Shown here in pieces: positions 24,327-42,725 of a DNA stretch of 64,000 nucleotides. The notes below the pieces were generated by a model, which saw only the letters and a program-made list of their open reading frames with translations, ran no database searches and was not told the origin of the DNA. Numbering within the stretch: position 1 is the stretch's first letter; each line of letters opens with the position of its first letter. The translations under genes were made by a program, and so were the position numbers. The stretch is from assembly GCA_030435675.1 (NCBI GenBank), contig CM059625.1, positions 1,116,001 to 1,180,000 on the forward strand, read 5' to 3'. The DNA comes from Steinernema hermaphroditum (Eukaryota > Nematoda > Chromadorea > Rhabditida > Steinernematidae).

Positions 24327-25290
24327 TAGTTGCCTATGCTCTTACAGCCCTTTCAATTAATATGCAATCCGTAGGTTAAGGCTCCGATTTCGTTTCATGT
24401 TAGAACAAATTCGTTAGAAAATTCTCGTAACTCGCGCTTATCCCTCCGTTATTAGAAGGGATACAATATCGTATAACGGCAACCGTGGCCTTTCCTCCCT
24501 CTTTCTCTCTTGATCAACACTTCCTCACCTCCGGCACTCACTCTCCCAACGACATTCACACGTCTCTCGGTCGCGCATTCTTATGTGGCGACGGCGCAAG
24601 GGCCGCCGGCTTTACCGTCAGCGATCATCATGTATGCGCATATTGATTACTGCACGCTGTGGCGATGGAGGAATACCTAATTAAAAAACCTTTCCTCTCG
24701 CCCATTTCATTCCAGAAAGCGACAATGTTTTACTTAGAGCAAATGTTGTTGTCGTATTCAAACCACACGGTTGTTAATAACGGTGAACATCGGACAATGC
24801 TATTCTGCATTTCATAATGGGAGAGAGCTGTATGTTCAAAAACAAGCAAACGTGCGTTGTGATGAAAATGGTGAAGGCAGCAACGTGATTTTTTTGAATT
24901 CGTTTAAAGTATGGGATGCGTAAATGTTATCTTTTTTTTCGTTGATATAACGCTTGAAAATGACGAACAACAGGGCGCGAAGATATTACTCTAATTCCAC
25001 ATTCTGAATGATTTATTTATTATATCAACTGTTTGGAAAATTATACTCTATCAGAATATCGTATGCCTCCGATTCGCCAATCGTATTCTGACATGATCAC
25101 CGACCGTTTTTGTACATCATTCATATATTAAAATGTGAGACCCTGAAAGGTGTCTATTTCTGTACTGATTCATACCCATGCCTACGATATTTATGTGTAA
25201 ATCGTGTAAATTTTTTTAGCGTTTTCCGACTATATTGCGTTAGCTTGTGGTCCAGGTACGCGTCTGCGGCGAAGCGAGGCCGTCGGCGCC
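24327..25290. other. Intergenic region, no gene seen
   Basis: Between the foldback element and the 25.3 kb gene. It is partly AT-rich, with a CT-rich patch at about 24490-24550. It presumably contains the promoter of the downstream gene; the final 30 bp before its ATG are GC-rich. Nothing else is recognised. Confidence 0.4.
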
Positions 25291-28200
25291 ATGGGCGATG
25301 AACATCGACCACAAAAATCCGACCCATCGGACCTCCTAAGTGATCTGCTCTTCAACATAGCGAAGGACGAATTAACTAAGGGTCGCCAAAATGAATACGT
25401 TCCCACAACACGGCAGCGTGTCGCTCCTCAGCCGGAAGCTCCTCAGCCAAGTGCCTCAAGAGTGAAAGATCCAGAGATTGTAAGCACCTCCTTGACTTGG
25501 TTATTTCATCAGATTTCGATGCAGGTGCGTCAGATAGTCGCGGCACGGCTGGCTAAGATCATGGGAAAAGATCCGAACATTTCTTCCTTATTCAAAGCGA
25601 CTCCACGGTCATCCCCGATGCAAGTTCCGCAGTCGAGGATGTCGAAAGTGATCGATACGGAGACCGTAAGCGATCTTCTAACACTCATATATACTTTATT
25701 TTCTGGTAAAGGTACGCCAATACGTCAGAGCAAGTCTGTTTACCCCGAACCTGGCTGAACAACGTACACGTCGCAATAGCATGTCATCGGGCATTTTCGG
25801 AGACTTCATTGCACAGACAGCCGCTAAAGTCTTAGCGGAGGCTCGCCAAGGCTCTTCCATACCCGCATCGCAAACTGCAGCCACTAATCCAAATCAAAAT
25901 GTAGAGCAGGAGTCGAAGACGTCTAAGAAAAACGACGCACAAACTGTAGCAGTCGTGTCAAGTTTGTCTTCTAACGACGTGCAGTTCAGGCATGCGATGT
26001 CAAGGTGAGCAAGCTCGACACCACCGTGAATGAGGACCGTCCAAGACCAAAATACAGTGGATCGGATATCCTGGGCGCCCTGCTTTTCCAAACTGGCGCA
26101 TCTCCAACAGGCAAAGCTGGCCAAAAACATTCCGACACCGCATCAATGTCCGATACTGGAGCTCAACCACCCACCAAATCGGCGCAACAAGCACAATCGT
26201 CAAATGACAAGGCTGAGCGGAGTGTAGGGGTTCTTAAAACGCATTTTCCAATAACAGACCTCGATTCAGGAACCAGTAGTTCAATCAAATGTTTCCACTA
26301 CTACGCGCCAACGCCGTCCAACACGTAACAGCGGGCGAAGAGACATCCTGAGTGCTCTGCTCTCCAACAAAGCCGCAACACCGGCAGTTCAGAATCGTCA
26401 AAGAACTCCCACCGTTGGGATGACACCGAAAGACACCGTTGAATTGTCACAAAAACAGGCAGAACCATCAAAACCAATGAAAGAAGAAGAGACGCCCATA
26501 GTAACCATCCCTCCATTTGTAGACACCCTTAAAACTTTTGATTTAGGTGGATCTTCTTAAAGCAGATGTCCTTGCCGCTATGGCTAGTAATAGCTCACAG
26601 CACGACTCCGATCCGTCCGACCTCCTAGTTGACCTGATGTTCCAGGAAGCCATAGAAGCTAGGATACAGCGTACAAATTGCGCAAACCGACCACCACCAA
26701 AAACGGAGCCTGAGGCGCCCTCGAAGCCACCTCCTCTATCGCCGCCGTTGGAAGAGAATGAGGAGCGGTATGACCCTCGTTTCGTACCGGCAGGAATTGA
26801 TCCCGATCGGGAATTCATGGTGGCTATGAATAAGCCTGGTGGATCTGGTATATCATCAACAAAAAGTCAATCATCGAACCCGCCACTTTCTAAACGGACT
26901 TATCAAGTGCAGCCCCAACGTAGCAACGAGCCACCACAACGTCGTCCGAAGCTTCCGGCTTCGGAAGATCAGCAACCACCAGAAGCCAGACCAGATTGGT
27001 TTGCGAGGATGGATGAACAACTGCCAGACTATCTCATACCGGGTAAGGTAAAGACACGACGCTATGGCAAGACTCTGCCGTCCGAATCTAAGAAGGTTTG
27101 TCGTCCGCGGTCCCCGTCACCACCCCGACGACCAGATCTAGCTCAAGAACCTGACCAACTTAAGCCAGCAGCGCGCAAAAACAGCAACGAGCAGCCTTAC
27201 AGGAGTGATAGAAGACGAAGCAGCCTTGAATCACTTCCTACGCCTGAGACCCCTGCGTCCGGTAAGTATCCTAACAGATATTACATCCACCTATGCGCGT
27301 TGTAGAATGTTCTACCTCAGACGACGAACTCTTTGCGGACTGGCCCAAAGATATCGATCTTCGTTTATTGGGCGACTTCCAAAAACTATCCATATTCGAC
27401 GGAATGTTCGATCAACCAGCAGTCAGCGGAGAGAAAGTGGGCACCGTTGAGGCTGATCGTACAGGCCAGATGGATAAGAACAAAGAGGATCAAGTTCCAT
27501 CATCAACCCGAGAACAACCAGTTATCGAAAACGCACAGTGCAAGAACCCAAAAACGCCCAATCCTGAGACCAGCACTTCATCGCTCACCTCGTCCGATTC
27601 TGCCAAAGTTCCCTGTCAGCAACCTGTATCGAAAACGCTGCTCGACAAACCTTCTGAACTCGTCGCCCCCACTGTCGAACCCTTTCAATGCCAAAACACT
27701 GCTCCACAAGTTCGGCCATCACACGCCGCTTCTCAACGGCCAGCATCGCCCCTTCGAACTCCATTACCTCAAACTATGCCAACCACTATTCCTTCAACTG
27801 GTGACGATTCCGGTCACCACTCGTCTAGAGACCGCGGAGATCAGCCTTCATCACCAAAACGACGACGCGGTCTACACTACGATTATGAGAATGATGTACC
27901 AATAATACGTGGATTCAATTCAGGATTTGGAGCCCTCATGAGAGAAGGGTGTTATCCTTCGCTTATGCGTGAGTTGGACGCTATCAGGGCGCGCTACAAT
28001 CCCAGCAGAGCTACAAAGGACAAAGTAATGCGGTTGATAAACGAAAACGTGAGTTCATTTTAAATTTAAGAATACACAACTTGAAACGAAAACCATATGG
28101 TCAGTCGTGATTGTAAATGACTGCTAAAAAGCATGACTCCGAACGGTTTAATGCTCTTGAATTTTAGGGTGGACGGAGACTAACAATCGGCCAAATAGAG

Positions 28201-28323
28201 GAACTCATAGACCGCACACCTGAAGAGTTTCAGGACGAGATTTGCGCAGAGTTCACTGAATGCGTCAAGAAGCATCTTCGGGATGTGTTTAAGAAATATG
28301 ACAGGCAAGGATTCGGAAGCTGA
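25291..28323 (+). CDS. Unrecognised low-complexity protein with repeated phase-0 exons (875 aa)
   Basis: I do not recognise this protein. Exons: 25291-25479, 25525-25665, 25712-25945, 26005-26223, 26270-26500, 26547-27261, 27306-28048, 28168-28323. All phases fit and total 875 codons before TGA. The first five introns are phase 0, 45-59 nt and begin GTA. Flanking exon ends look alike: exons tend to end D-x-E-T/I or similar and several restart with V (VRQ, VRQ, VSK, VDL). A short motif recurs: KSDPSDLLSDLLF in exon 1, YSGSDILGALLFQ in exon 4, GRRDILSALLSNK in exon 5, DSDPSDLLVDLMFQ in exon 6. The middle is rich in P, S, Q and K and probably disordered. The C-terminal 120 residues look ordered (GFGALMREGCYPSLMRELDA; QIEELIDRTPEEFQDEICAE) and are probably helical. 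No catalytic motif, signal peptide or membrane helix. Confidence 0.75.
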
Positions 28324-29608
28324 GGTCGAAATCGATCTGTCTTTGAAATCTTTTCTGAATATCTTCTTATGATTGAGCTACTTCATACGTACATATATGT
28401 GTAAATTACGTCTTAACCTTTCTATTTATAATTCTCTCCCAACTTTCTACACAGCCTTTCTCCTTTATCTGCGTCAAGTGCACTTCGTTGCTCTTCTGTA
28501 ATGCTCTTCCCATTTTCTCATCTATTAGGCTGTCGTGTTAGTCACAGGGATCATAGCGTAGATTGCTGTGCATGTTCCCCTATACCCTGTCCTACACCTG
28601 CAAATTCCATTGTCCCCTGACGACAGAAATATCTCTCTATATGTGTTTTTACGGTCGCTTCCCTTCGTATCTATTGCCCCCCGGAATCAAGCTCAGCATG
28701 TGTCCATCCAAGCATTAGTGTTTCTTATGACAGGCAATCTATCAGTGTTCCGCAAAAGAAACAGATGTTCTCGTAATACTTTCATTACCCATATCACGTT
28801 GAAAATTTGAACTTGTGGATCTCATCACCTAATCCTATTTAAGTTTAACATGCATATGAACATTTTTAAACATTAAGAACACCGTATGTTTATGTGCAGT
28901 TCATATGTGAATCTTAATAAAGGCCAATGCATCGCAACATGCCCTCCTAACAGCTGAGAATTTGTCAGGTCGGCATCGAAACCGTTTCAATGAAGCGAGC
29001 GATGATAAATTTCTCTTTCGGACACAGTTTTTGGTCATTTTTTTCCATAGCGAACATAACCAACGATTCGAGCATCCATAGCAACGCGCGAGGCTGACGC
29101 GCTGGGAGGCATTGAACCTTCTCAACGACAATGATCTGTGACGTCCGCAACTCGTGATCACCTATCCCATGACTGTTCACCGCAACCTGACTCAGCTGCC
29201 GCGTTCGCCATTTTGCGATCGATCGCTTTGGTATCGACTCGGTACTGCAGTTATGAGCACGGCCGTTTCACGAGTCACGTGATTTTTTGACTAATTAAAT
29301 ATCGTGCGTGAATACATATTAAGAGGTTTTGGTCTACCTCAATCTTGTCGTGACTCATAACTTATTACGTTAAGATTTTGCGTTGCTATGGATACGATAA
29401 TTACGATTTGTTATGACAAGGGAATTAGTTTGCTGCTCCTAGCTATTATATAGGCATAGTTATATTGCATATCTATCGGTTATATAGGTCTTTCATTTGT
29501 GCCCCCAGCGATCGGTCGGGTCGTCCACTCGCTCTCTCTCTCTCTCTGAGGCTGTCTGAGCCGAATGAGTTAAGTGAGCGGTCGTTCTCGGCCGTCGTTG
29601 TTGGCGCA
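28324..29608. other. Intergenic region, no convincing gene
   Basis: 3' UTR of the upstream gene followed by AT-rich DNA. A minus-strand open frame at about 28965-29180 has a coding-like run (PRALLWMLESLVMFAMEKND) and an in-frame ATG (MANAAAES) lies just upstream in another frame. I could not join them with a legal intron. A (CT)n run occurs at about 29527-29549. Confidence 0.3.
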
Positions 29609-29919
29609 ATGATCGCCCCGGCTCCCAGAAGGCCTGGAACACCAGGGAGCCGTAGTTCCACCGTCTCGCCAAAAAGCCCGTCACGACCGCCCGACTCTAC
29701 CCGCGCTGCCAGAGAAGCCGAAGAAGCGTTGCAACCACGAAGTCCGCGCCGCCAGCCGAACCGAAGATGACTCTCCGCTCCGTTGGCTCTGCTCCACCGC
29801 AGCACCACTTCCGGAATCAGCTCTTCACGACTTCGATGCCCGCGCAAACTAATGGGAACGCTGCATTCTATTCGGATTCGTCTGCTCCACCGAAATCAGA
29901 AAAATCAGCGACCACGGTG
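29609..29919 (+). CDS. Possible first exon with overlapping upstream ORF
   Basis: Two overlapping plus-strand frames both look coding-like. Frame A (29609-29770) starts MIAPAPRRPGTPGSRSSTVS and stops at TGA. Frame B starts at ATG 29767, so the stop of A and the start of B overlap as ATGA. It encodes 51 residues (MTLRSVGSAPPQHHFRNQLF... NGNAAFYSDSS) up to TGA at 29918-29920, or to a GTGTGA donor-like site if it is a 5' exon. No matching downstream exon was found. It does not splice in frame to the FLYWCH gene's first exon. It could be a decayed gene start or an alternative 5' exon. Confidence 0.28.
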
Positions 29920-30204
29920 TGACTCTGTTCTTTTGTGCATATATGAGACGTCCTGCACGGCGTAAGCCGTTGATTCGGGAAGATAAATCGTGTAAATCGT
30001 GTGAAATCGTGTAAATCGGTTATATAATGAACTCCATTAACCAGTTGATAATAAAACTTTCCTTGCGATTTCTACCATCACCTTATCTTAAATCCTCATG
30101 CAATCATGGTACTGTCCACATATCAATACGAACAATGTCTATGAAGAACATTATGAATTACTGACCCTTTAATGCGCAAAAAAAAATAAATTTTCTCCAA
30201 ATTT

Positions 30205-31935
30205 ATGGAGCTTGCTGTTTCAGAGGATGCAATGAGCAGGGTGGCAGCTGGACGAGACGAAGGAAACGGTTTAGTTTTAGACCCTAAGCAAGTTTCAAAC
30301 GATCTTGTCCCCTCCTTGGAGGTTCCAACAATCAAAATCGTCGTGTCGACCTCGTCTTCGATTCTAGACGATGTATTCGCAGTGCCTGAAGAAATCGAAA
30401 CGTCATTGGTAAGTTATTTGATTAACTAAACTGATCTCTTCACGTTTTCAAAAATGAACAAACAACGCATGTGTAATTTTATGATAAGTAGGCATGTTCA
30501 TGTTTCAGACTGTATTTCCAAGCAAACGAGGAGGAAAGAACGCTGCATATTGTGGGCATATCTTCAACTTCTTTCATCAAAGCTCAAAAACCATCAAATG
30601 GAGATGTAAAAATCGGAAGAATCTCAGGTGTCCCGCAGTTCTCACCACAGCAGTAGACTTCACATTTGTCGTTGTAAGGCACGGAAAGACAATTTCGATG
30701 CGAATAAACATTCAGGTGACTCCGACCCACAATCATCCACCGGATCATGACAAGGTCAGAAGCACTGTTTTGACGAGGACAATCTACGATGCGAGCTTGG
30801 TGAACCCCGATAAAAAGCCGGCAGAGCTCGTGGAACAGTTTCTAAGTGCAAATCCTTGTACTTCAGCGCTTCCGATGATCGCTTCGATGCGGCAGACTAT
30901 CTGGCATCACAGGAAAAGAAATGGTGCCCTAACAGACACTAAGCATCTTGAAGGAGCAGAACCCATTTCAAAGCCTGTTATCACAGCGGGCGTTAATTTT
31001 GGCACCGTGTTGAGGAGCACAACCGAGGGTGATGTCCGTTTGGCGCAGGTCTATTCAAAAAATCTTAAAAAACGCCGATCATCTGAACCATGCAATGAAG
31101 ATGCAAAAGGGGACTCTTTGCTCTTAGGCAAAGCTAACTGTATAAAAAGTCGATCAACTAAGGTAATCATACGTGTCTGTTCTACCCCGAAATTTTTTAT
31201 TTTTAGATATTCAGCGTCGCCTTGACTACATCATCTGAGGGCTCGACAGATGCTTTGCATGCAACTGCTACGGTGAGCACTCGGGAGCAAAGGCTTCAAA
31301 AGCGTCGATCTAGAGAGGTGAGGTGCAAAGCTATCAGAGTTGGCTCATTATCACGAACAAATCCTTGTAGTTAAAATCGCAAGGGCTGCCGAATACTCCG
31401 AGATTTTCAACGTCCACAGAAGATGTCAAATGTCAAATCAAAAGCATGTCAAATCTTTCGGGTTTACTAAGTATGTTGTTAATTATTTTAATATGATTAT
31501 TTACGAATAGGTGCAGATGAAAACCACTCCAATGCAAATCAGCCGGAACTGCGAGAACCAGCAGATGCTACTCAAATATCTGCTATTATGGCGGGATCTG
31601 ACAATGAAATGTCGGAATCTAAGCTGTCAAATCAATGTCATATGAGCACATTATCAATCGACGACTGTTCAGCACCGCTAAAGAAGATGGAAACGGAAAT
31701 TTGCCCGCTATTAGACCAGGAACGACCAAGGAATTTGCCAAATGAACCATCAATAGGACAAACTGGACGTCTACTTCAATTCGCGAAGCTTACCCCACAA
31801 CCTCTCCCGAAGACACACTTGAACAAACGTACCGATGCCCTAAAGAATCGTCGAAAATCGGCTAATCCGCGAAAACGGCTTTTGGACAGTGAAGTGCGGT
31901 CGTCAGTAATTATAAATGAAAGCACAATATGTTAG
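30205..31935 (+). CDS. FLYWCH-type zinc-finger protein
   Basis: Probable DNA-binding transcription regulator. Exons 30205-30408, 30509-31162, 31207-31317, 31371-31470 and 31511-31935 give about 497 aa. Residues about 69-135 match the FLYWCH pattern: an N-terminal RGGKNAAYCGHIFNFF strand, KWRCKNRKNLRCPAVL with both metal-binding cysteines, and a closing HNH (TPTHNHPPD). This resembles the C. elegans FLH/PEB-1 class. FLYWCH folds also occur in transposon-derived genes, but I see no transposase core. Downstream are basic, Ser-rich low-complexity stretches (KKRRSSEPCNED; RKSANPRKRLL). The exon-4 donor is uncertain (GTATGT chosen over GTTTAC, in the same frame). An in-frame TTTCAG at 30219-30224 could trim the N-terminus if a further upstream exon exists. 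Confidence 0.78.
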
Positions 31936-34900
31936 ATTTTATTCATTAGAAACTGAAATATAAAAATTCCTATTATATTCGTCTTAAACAACTTTTCGTT
32001 CTGAGAGGATTCAAGCACCTTCATCATAATGACAACAGAGAAAATTGTCAACTGTAAACGGGATAAGCGATGTAGAGCCACTTGAGGACAAGGGAGATCC
32101 CTTATTGGGAATATCGACATATGTATGCATAGAGGACAACGATCGATAATCAGCGATCGATAATATATCAGGTTCATACATTGAAATTAGTATGAAATAT
32201 TCAAATGTCAGCTATTACGACTTTAATGAATAAGAGCTGCATAAAATTAATTTATTTATTAAATTGTTTGACTGTGGATTTGGCCTGAGACACCATGACC
32301 GCAGTTATAATTTTCACTCTTTCACTCTTCACTTTCTTGAACGCGTAGCAATGCCATGGCAGCGTCTTGAACTGTTAAAAAATTGGTTTTGCCACATAGC
32401 TGCATGTATCAAGCAAGTTCTATTGTGAGGATCCGCGGGACGCAAGATTCACACATACGCTTTGTTATGTTTGTCTTTTGTCAAGCCGAACAGCGTTTTT
32501 ATATAGCACACATCAGTTAACAGCTATTCCATCGACTTAAAGCTTCGCCTTCATGCATTAGCCGACTTTGTTCTCCAAAAAGAGGTGAACTACTTCATAT
32601 CTTCTCCGTCGCTAAGTCTTACTAAAGACTCCGCAATCACTTCAAACCTCTAAACAACAACCTTGTAGTACCACAGTTTATGGCATTTACATTTACTGTA
32701 CAGTCTTCTGTTACCCTTTCAAAACCCATATGACTTGGACAGCACTTCGAAAGATACGCTGAAATCGCACTTCGACGATGAAAGTGCATGTTTTCAAGGC
32801 AAAGGTTATGTTTACTCACAGCCACACAGTGATTCTTTTTATCGTTATCAATATATCATCTTCGACTTATAGTTTTATCCATCTTTTGGTTTTGGGAGAT
32901 GCACATGGTGGTGACAGCTAAAATAAAGCCACACAGATTTTGTACACCATCGGCTGGAGTGCAGTAAACACACTTTTTTTGTGCCGTGGACGTAGGCTTT
33001 GGAAATGTCAGCCTCAGCCGTATCTAGCTATACAAGAACGGGTGTACTTTAAGAAGCGACTCGAATGAGTTGTGCATTGCCCGAGCGAAGCACTCTCATG
33101 GTATCCGTTCGTCCAATGTACGACGGATCGCTTTGCTCCCATTCATTATATTTCTTCAATGGTTGTTACGGTTTAAGCCGCAACACAAGAGATTTACTCG
33201 ACGTGTCCAAATACGTGAATGCTCGTTGCGCTTGCTCCTAATCTCACTTCCATTAACTACTTGTAGTTGTTTCATGAATTGAATACTTGTTTTTTGTAAT
33301 GGCCCTATTAGACAGACAAAAAACAATCAAATTGTTCTTAGAACTTATATTTTAAAGTGGGGATACGAAAAAGGTATCGCCTCAATGGGGCATCGAACCG
33401 CGACTTCAAGCCGCGTGGAAGGTGTGCTTTGCAATCACTATGCTTTAGGATGAGTATGCTTCACAACAGATATAATTTCAACGATAGTGAACCTGCCAAA
33501 GCCCGTCGTCACTGAATGTCCGCAATGGTTACACAGCAATCCAGATTTAAAAGAATTTGAGTTAATGCTAGTTAACTCTGGCCACTCCTCCAGCTTACCC
33601 ACATGCGACAGCACACTAATCTCTGATTTCGCAGTTTAGTTTGCGTTCCTTGTTATAAACTACATTTCAATCAAAAACTGACGTCGTGGAGATGTCGTCA
33701 AACAGGCATGCAAATGTGAAACAGTTATGGACGTATCAGCCCGAACATACATCAGCGGCGATTGTCAATTAATCCTTTCTGTACTTTATAGTTGTGATAA
33801 TGGCCGTGATTGCGGGCAAACAAAATGGGCCTGCTTGTTTAAAGCAGCGAAGCGATTAGAAGCCTACTTCCGATTGAAATGATTTATTGGGTGTGTCCAT
33901 TACGTGGCCAGTCACAACATTGACACTGTTAATTTATCTCATATCGTTAGAAACATAATCTGTTTGTAGGTTGTGGTGCTATACTGCCGGTTTGGATTTA
34001 AATATCATGGGGAACATCGTTGGATGAATGATATTCTTCCTGGAATCATCAAAAAGACGATCGATCCTTCGATTACCAACACACGGTCATATGGTTTTTC
34101 CCAGTAATATAAAAGACTTTTGTTCATTTCTTTTCCTAGGTCTGCGCATTATCATCTGATAAACGTTTCAATTATGCTGTAGCAGACGCAACGCTTCGGT
34201 GATTCAGAATTAGCGTGATACCGATAATGAATTTAAAAATTGCATTGTTTTGTTGGCGTTTTTGTTCTGTTGGCGACTTGGACGCTGACGTGCGGTCGCG
34301 TCGCGATTGTTAAGTTTGATTAAAATATGATTAGATTTGTCCACGTTTATAACATTTTTTTGTCTTCTTTACATGCTCAAAAAATGCGAATTGATAACGC
34401 CCAAGCAAAAAGCTCTTAAGGGTGATAGTTCCACTATTTTAGTTGCTCTAGAAGTTGCTGCAGATGGCGAATAAATTTTCAGATTTGTTCCATGATTTTG
34501 ATGATTTTAACCAGTAACCCTTTTGTAATTTTTGATATACCCTAATTGCTTAAATCATCGTATAACCTTTTATTTGACCGATTATGCCAGAAAAATCCAT
34601 CGCGGTTATGCAAAAGTTGTGAATACGTATCGCTCGAACATAATCTCCCTGTTTGTTGCGATCTCAATATACGCATGAGGTTTAATGAGAACTTGTAAAT
34701 GGTTTTTGTTTAGTTGGAAAGAATGTGTACTCTTGTAACTCGAAATAGATATTCCTGAGAGTCGATGTTCCCTGCTCTCCGTCGCTCTCATCAACACATT
34801 ATCCTCAATATTATTCTAAAATATGCTTCCAACGACTTGCGGAACTGTGACTTTTATTATTTGCTAACCACCCATGATCATTCACACGTACTTACAGACT

Positions 34901-35254
34901 ACGATGTTGCTCACTATGTGACCGTTTGGAGCAGTGATGCCATTTGTAATTCGGCACGAAAATTCCAGGAATATCGCACGCCAGTTTTGTAATTTGTGAA
35001 TTATATACGCTTTATGTTAGTAGTTTGCACTTCGCGGTGAAATTCACATTGTGAAAGTACACATGTACTGTATGCATTGCCGGTTCTTTATGTTCTTCAT
35101 AAAGATCACGTCTAAAAATGCGAAATGATAAACGGTCGAGCATAATCCGCTTATAGGTTGTGATTTCCTGAAACGTGCGCCATCTGTGTCACAGATGCAC
35201 CCTAAAGGATGCCTAACGGCACGAATTTACGAATTTATTGCGATATCTAACATA
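31936..35254. other. Gene-poor region
   Basis: About 3.3 kb with no convincing coding exon on either strand; ORFs are short and of random composition. A GATCGATAAT motif is repeated at about 32141-32164. A tRNA-like fragment lies at about 33378-33440. Nothing else is recognised. Confidence 0.4.
33378..33440 (-). pseudogene. tRNA-like fragment, possible tRNA pseudogene
   Basis: On the minus strand a GGTTCGATGCC T-arm-like sequence is preceded by a small hairpin (CGCGGCTTGAAGTCGCG) and a TTGCAAA anticodon-loop-like stretch. The T-stem pairs poorly and no complete acceptor stem forms. At best this is a decayed tRNA or tRNA-derived element. Confidence 0.22.
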
Positions 35255-35690
35255 TTACATGTTGTCGCACCCCATATTTATCCAACGTCCTCTGGCTTCT
35301 TGACGCGCACGGTGCCTCCATCTTTTGCTGCCCAGTGTCTTCGTTAAGTCATCGCTCCATCGGGTTCGAGGTCTTCCGAGAGGTCTCTTCACAGGCGGGC
35401 GCCATTCTTCGAGTCGGTTGTACCAATTTTCCGGGCTTCCGTTCGCCATCTTCCAGGCGAAGTTCCACTTCCTTCTTCTTGCCGCTTCGTCGATGTCCTT
35501 CACCTTCGTGACGCCTCGGAGCCACTCATTGGTCCTCTTGTCTATTAGACGGACTCTGGCCATTCGGCGTTCCATCCTTCGCTGAGCGGTCGCAAGCCTC
35601 TTCCGCGCTGATTTCGTGAGCGACCAAGTTTCGGAACCGTAGAGCATGGCGGGAAGGACGCACTGACGGCACAGAGTTCTTTATTTGTCA
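35255..35690 (-). mobile_element. 5'-truncated non-LTR retrotransposon (RTE-like) reverse transcriptase C-terminus
   Basis: The minus-strand frame encodes the tail of a LINE endonuclease/reverse-transcriptase polyprotein: LCRQCVLPAMLYGSETWSL, then MARVRLIDKRTNEWLRGVT, RRRKWNFAWKMA and RPLGRPRTRWSDDL. This order is typical of the region after the RT domain in RTE-type elements. It ends in a stop at 35255. The endonuclease and the RT catalytic core are absent, so it is a dead 5'-truncated copy, the usual product of incomplete target-primed reverse transcription. It starts abruptly at about 35690. The frame is still open over about 140 codons, suggesting a fairly recent insertion. Confidence 0.88.
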
Positions 35691-35885
35691 CATGAATATA
35701 ACATGTGAAGCCATTAAAATAATAGAATATATATCGTCAAACAGAGTGGGCTCACATATTTCCATTCGGATAACGCAACCAGCATTCCCAACCTATCTGT
35801 CACTAAAGCAATCCTTGTAGCTTATGATTCTCGCGTAATTAGACTGTATTTAGTGATCACCATGTGTACTTTTGTTTTTTTTCAG

Positions 35886-36133
35886 TTACGTATATCATGC
35901 GAAGAAAATGGCAATTACGTCGATTCTTTGCTGAATTCTTCAAATATACCAAATCCGTCATTTGGAATTTCATACGATTCGTTTGGGAACAAGTACGACT
36001 TAGCTCTAAGGGATGCAAAGTTTCATAAAAGATTTACTGGTCATCCACCTGCAATAGGCCTCCTATTCTTTATAATGTACTCAACTCTTTGCTTCGCTGC
36101 TTTCCAACATAAGAAATACCCCATATTGATGAG
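35886..36133 (+). CDS. Orphan exon-like open frame with a membrane segment
   Basis: A strong TTTTTTTTCAG acceptor precedes an open frame reading LRISCEENGNYVDSLLNSSN, then YDSFGNKYDLALRDAKFH and a hydrophobic stretch (AIGLLFFIMYSTLCFAAF). It ends near an AG|GTATTT donor-like site. It looks like an internal exon of a membrane or secreted protein, but I find no matching upstream or downstream exon within 1 kb. It may be a gene fragment or part of a gene with long introns. Confidence 0.3.
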
Positions 36134-37042
36134 GTATTTTTATTGCTATTTCCCCGTGCGGGTATTTTGCATGTGAACAGTGCCAATGACGTCATGTGCT
36201 ATAAAATTTCGCCAAGATGGTAACTGTACGCAAAGTGAAACTCATCAACTGCTTGTTTTGAACGTACTGTGTAGCGTTTTATCTTTGACTGTGTGGTTTG
36301 ATAGCAATGGACAATGGAACAAATAAGAAGTCAGCTGTTGTCTATCATTCGTACATAAATTGACCTTGTGTGCCTTTATTTTTGCGCTTTCAACATAGTG
36401 CGCTGCTGTCGTGCGCCAAGGAAGAATATTGCTTAGCAAGCGATATTTTTTTTGAATATCTCGCCAGCAGCAAATTGTTTTACCATTAAGGTTTCTGAGT
36501 TGTTTTTTGGAATGTTTTATGGAAGTTCGGGCTAATCATGTATTTCATTGGAAATCATTTTTAATGTTGTTTACACGTAACATTTATAATAATACGAACA
36601 GGAAGTACACGAGATGTTCCACTCCGCGGAGTTCCTGTTTGTAAATGATCAATCACGTTTTATTCGATTTATAAGCTTTATAAAATCACTGTTGCATGTT
36701 TCTCCTGCGCCCAATTTGCACAGTGGGTTCTCTGTTCAGTAGCGTGCTGTAAATCATAATTTAACGAGCCGAGAAAAATCACCACCACCGTTCTCCACCG
36801 GCTTGGGCCGCTGATGATAACGGGCATTCCCATATACAAACTACGCCACACCTCCCCCTTCCCTGTGGGGCTTTGTGCTCAGTGCTTGATCTGCGCCGGC
36901 CGTGATTTTGGAGTTTGTTACCGATTTGCAGACTTTGCAAGCATCTTGATTTAGTTATGTGATGTCGTTTTCGTTGTGCTGTTCGCTGTTCGTTATGAAC
37001 TTTGCTCGTCCTCAAATGTATTTTTTCAGCGTTCCCGGCGCA

Positions 37043-42504
<5,462 letters not shown>

Positions 42505-42725
42505 TTTCTGAGTTATTGTTGATTAGTAACAAGACGGGTTTAGATTCTATGAAGAAATAAATGGAGTTTACTAATGTCAATTGCCATCAAAATTTTTATA
42601 TCGTTATCCGTAAGGTCATTAATGTATACGGAAAGAAGGAAAGCACAAATACGGCTATCATTATTCAAAATCTTTATTAAAATAATCAACTCAAAGTTGT
42701 CATGTTATTTGTATTAAGGGGAGAT

